A stretch of DNA of 6,122 nt, taken from positions 1-6,122 of the forward strand of contig DOUV01000619.1 in the NCBI GenBank assembly GCA_003520455.1, written 5' to 3'. This stretch comes from Chloroflexota bacterium (GTDB taxonomy: Bacteria > Chloroflexota > Anaerolineae > Ardenticatenales > Ardenticatenaceae). Positions 5,081-6,122 of this stretch are shown in pieces; within the stretch, counting starts at the first letter, position 1; every line of letters starts with the position of its first letter. The notes beneath the pieces were generated by a model, which saw only the letters and a list, made by a program, of their open reading frames with translations, made no database searches and was not told the origin of the DNA. The translations under genes and the position numbers were made by a program.

Positions 5081-5725
5081 TTGTTCGGCACACGCGCACC
5101 CGCTGATTTCGTGGCCACGGCCATTGCCTTCGTTCTGGCGATCACCATTCATGAGTTTGCTCACGCCTTTACTGCGACCCAACTCGGCGATCCAACGCCG
5201 CGGCGCCAGGGTCGGCTCACGCTCAACCCGGTCGCCCACCTCGATCCACTGGGAACGATCTTGATCTTCCTGGCCGGCTTTGGGTGGGGGAAACCGGTCA
5301 ATGTCAACCCGTTCTACCTGGGCGGTACCCGCGGGATGGCCCTGGTCGCCGTCGCCGGACCGCTCTCCAATGTCCTGTTGGCGATTCCCTTTGCCTTGCT
5401 CTTTCGCCTGAATCTTCTACCCTTCGGGGGCGGCGGTGGCCGGCTGCTCCCGAGCCTGCCCGAACTGGCCTTCACGATCGTCTTCATCAACGTCTTGCTG
5501 GCCGTTTTCAACCTGATCCCGCTGGCGCCGCTCGACGGTTCGAGCGTGCTCATTGGATTGCTGCCGTCGAATTCAGGCGCCGGGGTCCATCGCATCCAGC
5601 AGTACGGCCCCCTGATCCTGATGGGCCTGTTGCTGATTCCGTTCGTCGTGCCCGGCTTCCACCCGATCAGCATGATTATCGGGCCGCCGATCAACTTCTT
5701 GCTCCACCTGTTGCTGGGACGTTGA
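5081..5725 (+). CDS. Site-2 protease family protein (compact M50)
   Basis: This 214-residue integral-membrane zinc metalloprotease belongs to the S2P/M50 family, whose members cut substrates within the bilayer. The zinc motif HEFAH (His24, Glu25, His28) lies in the first membrane segment (about 11-32). The third ligand is probably Asp152 in NLIPLAPLDGS (144-154). GKPVNVNP (70-77) and GPLSNVLLA (93-101) are other hallmarks. Further hydrophobic segments lie near 57-68, 87-112, 128-148 and 178-196. There is no PDZ domain, as in the short bacterial subgroup. TTG at 5081 is chosen because AAAGGA lies 7 bases upstream and the promoter is just before it; extending the frame back to 4763 adds Arg/Pro-rich sequence unlike the family. 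The HD-domain gene follows after 3 bases. The physiological substrate is unknown. Confidence 0.93.
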   Translation: MFGTRAPADFVATAIAFVLAITIHEFAHAFTATQLGDPTPRRQGRLTLNPVAHLDPLGTILIFLAGFGWGKPVNVNPFYLGGTRGMALVAVAGPLSNVLLAIPFALLFRLNLLPFGGGGGRLLPSLPELAFTIVFINVLLAVFNLIPLAPLDGSSVLIGLLPSNSGAGVHRIQQYGPLILMGLLLIPFVVPGFHPISMIIGPPINFLLHLLLGR

Positions 5726-5728
5726 CCT

Positions 5729-6122
5729 GTGCTGGCCCGGACGCGCTACCGCACGGCCCAGGTCTTCCGCCATTTAAGCGGCTGCCTTCGCCGGGGAGAC
5801 GGCGCCCTGGTCGCCGCGACGCTGCCGCCGGGGTTGCTGGCGCTCTTTGAATCCCAACAGCCCGGCGACCAGGCTCACGCCCTGCGGGTCTGCCGAAGGT
5901 TGCTCGAGCAGGGGCACTGCGAGCCGGCCCTGCTTCAGGCGGCGCTCCTCCACGACGTCGGGAAGGTCGTGGGGGTCCCACTGCCCTACCGCGTGGCCGT
6001 GGTCTTGCTGCGCTGGCTGGCACCGGGCTGGCTGCCTCGTCTGGCCGCCGGGGGGGAGCAGCGTCGCTGGCTCCAGCCATTTGCATCCAGTCGCGACCAC
6101 CCGGCGCTCGGCGCGCGGCTGG
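5729..6122 (+). CDS. HD-domain protein (putative metal-dependent phosphohydrolase), N-terminal part
   Basis: The first 131 residues are visible; the gene continues past the right edge. It carries the HD-superfamily metal ligands: His50 (QAHALRV), the HD pair His75-Asp76 (ALLHDVGK) and His124 (RDHPALGARL); a final Asp would lie beyond the window. Such proteins hydrolyse phosphate esters such as nucleotides or phosphorylated nucleic acids; the substrate here is unknown. A hydrophobic stretch (VAVVLLRWLAPGWL at 89-102) lies between the second and third motifs and could be a membrane-associated insertion. GTG at 5729 begins 3 bases after the protease stop with a GGGA element about 9 bases upstream, inside the protease coding end, which suggests translational coupling. 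The frame is continuous from there to the edge. The family call is firm; the cellular role is not. Confidence 0.88.
   Translation, partial: MLARTRYRTAQVFRHLSGCLRRGDGALVAATLPPGLLALFESQQPGDQAHALRVCRRLLEQGHCEPALLQAALLHDVGKVVGVPLPYRVAVVLLRWLAPGWLPRLAAGGEQRRWLQPFASSRDHPALGARL

Noticed and set aside
5314..5694. 126-residue open frame on the minus strand opposite the protease
   Set aside because: It is antisense to a protein with intact M50 catalytic motifs and has no supporting start signals.

Overview
The window is GC-rich bacterial DNA with tightly packed coding regions, AGGAGG-type ribosome binding sites and sigma70-like promoters. The mix of genes suggests a member of the Chloroflexota, for example a Thermomicrobia or Chloroflexia relative: a luciferase-family oxidoreductase, a CatE-type VOC protein, a small CxxC...CxxCxxC protein, an anchored HEAT-repeat protein, and a compact site-2 protease followed by an HD-domain protein. 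This placement rests on recognising families by eye and is only moderately secure.

Layout. Minus strand, left: a VOC-family dioxygenase-like gene (1407-457) with its own promoter, followed downstream by the start of a flavin-dependent luciferase-like oxidoreductase (332-1, running off the left edge). A strong hairpin lies between them. Plus strand: a structured leader of about 170 bases precedes a 142-residue cysteine-motif protein of unknown function (1669-2097), then a 78-residue single-span membrane protein (2201-2437). These converge on a minus-strand aldo/keto reductase (3583-2612), and a 13-bp-stem terminator that can work in both directions separates them.

A gene-free divergent region of 439 bases (3584-4022) follows. 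It carries a candidate reductase promoter, a GC-rich palindrome, several TGGCAC hexamers and a textbook match to the sigma54 -24/-12 promoter. The last of these lies just upstream of a membrane-anchored HEAT-repeat protein (4023-4688), which ends at a strong intrinsic terminator. After about 260 bases with nothing recognisable, a very good sigma70 promoter (TTGAGC, 17 bases, TATAAT) drives a two-gene unit: a compact site-2 (M50) protease (5081-5725, TTG start) and, three bases later, an HD-domain phosphohydrolase-like protein (5729 onward, GTG start, running off the right edge).

How the genes fit together: the VOC protein, luciferase-like enzyme and aldo/keto reductase look like general oxidative or aromatic/xenobiotic metabolism, each probably controlled separately. 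The protease and HD protein are almost certainly co-transcribed. The HEAT-repeat protein appears to be a single-gene unit. No mobile element, CRISPR array, tRNA or rRNA was seen. I found no clear new multi-gene system. The most interesting points are regulatory: the sigma54-type element, the repeated TGGCAC boxes, the leader of the cysteine-motif gene and alternative hairpins at two terminators. The conserved but uncharacterised cysteine-motif protein is also worth attention.
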